7,565 nucleotides of DNA from positions 1 to 7,565 of the forward strand of contig CANQAW010000081.1 in NCBI GenBank assembly GCA_947589525.1, in the 5' to 3' direction. The notes beneath the pieces were generated by a model. That model worked only from the letters and a program-made list of their open reading frames with translations. It ran no database searches and was not told the DNA's origin. This DNA comes from Candidatus Gastranaerophilales bacterium. Its GTDB lineage: Bacteria; Cyanobacteriota; Vampirovibrionia; Gastranaerophilales; Gastranaerophilaceae. Positions 7,081 through 7,565 of the stretch are shown here, one piece after another. The translations under genes and the position numbers were made by a program. Positions within the stretch are counted from its first letter, which is position 1; each line of letters opens with the position of its first letter.

Positions 7081-7565
7081 TTATATAACCTTGCCTTTTG
7101 TATCATCAGCATCGACAAATTCGATTTCATCCACAAAAGATAAATCTCCTGCCGTATCTATTCCGTACCATTCGTTCATTTTTACATAGCCTGACATTCT
7201 GTTGATTTTTTCGCCGTTGATATCGTATTTTCTTGCTGTTACGGCATCATCGGCATTGCCTTCTATTGTATAAATATATTTATCATCTACTTTTACAACC
7301 ATTCCCGTGTGAGATACGCCTTCCTGTTGAATGAATATATCGCCCGGAACAGGCGTATAATCGCCTGCTTCTTCGTAGTATCCCGCTTCTATTGCACGTT
7401 CTTTAATTTCTCTTACTCTTATTGTTGAACCGAAAGTTTCTTCGTTGTCCGATCCTTGCGCACTTCCGTATGCCCAAGACATAAAACTTGCACACCAGGC
7501 ATCTCCTTCTTTACCGCCGTATTTTAAAATATCACCGTCGTTATTTCCTGTAGCTTCTTTTGTTC
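7081..7565 (-). CDS. CHAP-domain cysteine peptidase/amidase, C-terminal part
   Basis: CHAP enzymes cut peptidoglycan amide or cross-bridge bonds with a cysteine nucleophile. The frame is open from the right edge to TAA at 7081-7083, giving 160 visible residues; the start is outside the window. Visible motifs in order: GGKEGDAWCASFMSWAYG with the catalytic Cys codon at 7492-7494; VPGDIFI; GVSHTGMV with the catalytic His at 7309-7311; and TIEGN with Glu at 7261-7263 and Asn at 7255-7257. This is the complete Cys-His-Glu/Asn set. After it comes a short acidic tail. An ATG at 7480-7482 is internal: starting there would delete the catalytic Cys. Export signals and other domains would lie in the missing N-terminus. 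It converges on flagellin, and only three bases separate its stop from that gene's terminator. Its role could be wall remodelling, lysis or a secreted toxin; context does not decide. Confidence 0.82.
   Translation of the reverse strand, partial: TKEATGNNDGDILKYGGKEGDAWCASFMSWAYGSAQGSDNEETFGSTIRVREIKERAIEAGYYEEAGDYTPVPGDIFIQQEGVSHTGMVVKVDDKYIYTIEGNADDAVTARKYDINGEKINRMSGYVKMNEWYGIDTAGDLSFVDEIEFVDADDTKGKVI

Noticed and set aside
1..7565. CRISPR arrays, tRNA or rRNA genes, insertion sequences, a new defence or retron-like system
   Set aside because: No spaced direct repeats, cloverleaf-like segments, transposase genes or terminal inverted repeats were seen, and nearly all the sequence is explained by five recognised genes.

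Overview
The window is a stretch of ordinary bacterial chromosome. It is AT-rich, with third codon positions mostly A or T, four AT-rich intergenic gaps, and clear Shine-Dalgarno sequences (AGGA, GGGAG, AGGAG). It carries two core replication genes set between flagellar genes. All evidence points to a motile, low-GC bacterium. The mix of a DnaE1-type polymerase with an internal clamp-binding motif, a short flagellin and a CHAP-type peptidoglycan hydrolase would fit a gut-type lineage such as Gastranaerophilales/Melainabacteria, or a clostridium-like organism. That taxonomic guess is weak and rests only on general resemblance.

Layout, left to right. Bases 1-775 (minus) hold the first 258 codons of fliD, the flagellar filament cap, which runs off the left edge; a good sigma-70-like promoter lies behind it at 853-881. 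Bases 916-4443 (minus) are dnaE, the replicative DNA polymerase III alpha subunit. Bases 4497-5861 (minus) are dnaB, the replicative helicase, 53 bases upstream of dnaE and very probably co-transcribed with it. Bases 5862-6083 are a divergent control region. It holds a candidate pair of back-to-back promoters sharing one TTGCAA box, a sigma-28-like element and a stem-loop in the flagellin leader. Bases 6084-7010 (plus) are a 308-residue flagellin, closed by a strong intrinsic terminator at 7048-7077. Bases 7081-7565 (minus) are the C-terminal part of a CHAP-domain cysteine amidase/peptidase whose start lies beyond the right edge.

How the genes fit together: DnaB unwinds the fork and DnaE copies the template, so dnaB-dnaE is a plausible replisome operon. 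Flagellin polymerises into the filament under the FliD cap, but here the two genes sit on opposite sides of the replication pair and on opposite strands, with no fliS visible. The CHAP enzyme probably acts on the cell wall, and its link to the flagellar genes is positional only.

No mobile element, CRISPR array, RNA gene, intein or frameshift was seen. I did not find an undescribed system. The most interesting parts are the flagellin/dnaB control region, the complete PHP metal centre in DnaE, the split flagellin and fliD arrangement, and a misleading internal start in the CHAP gene.
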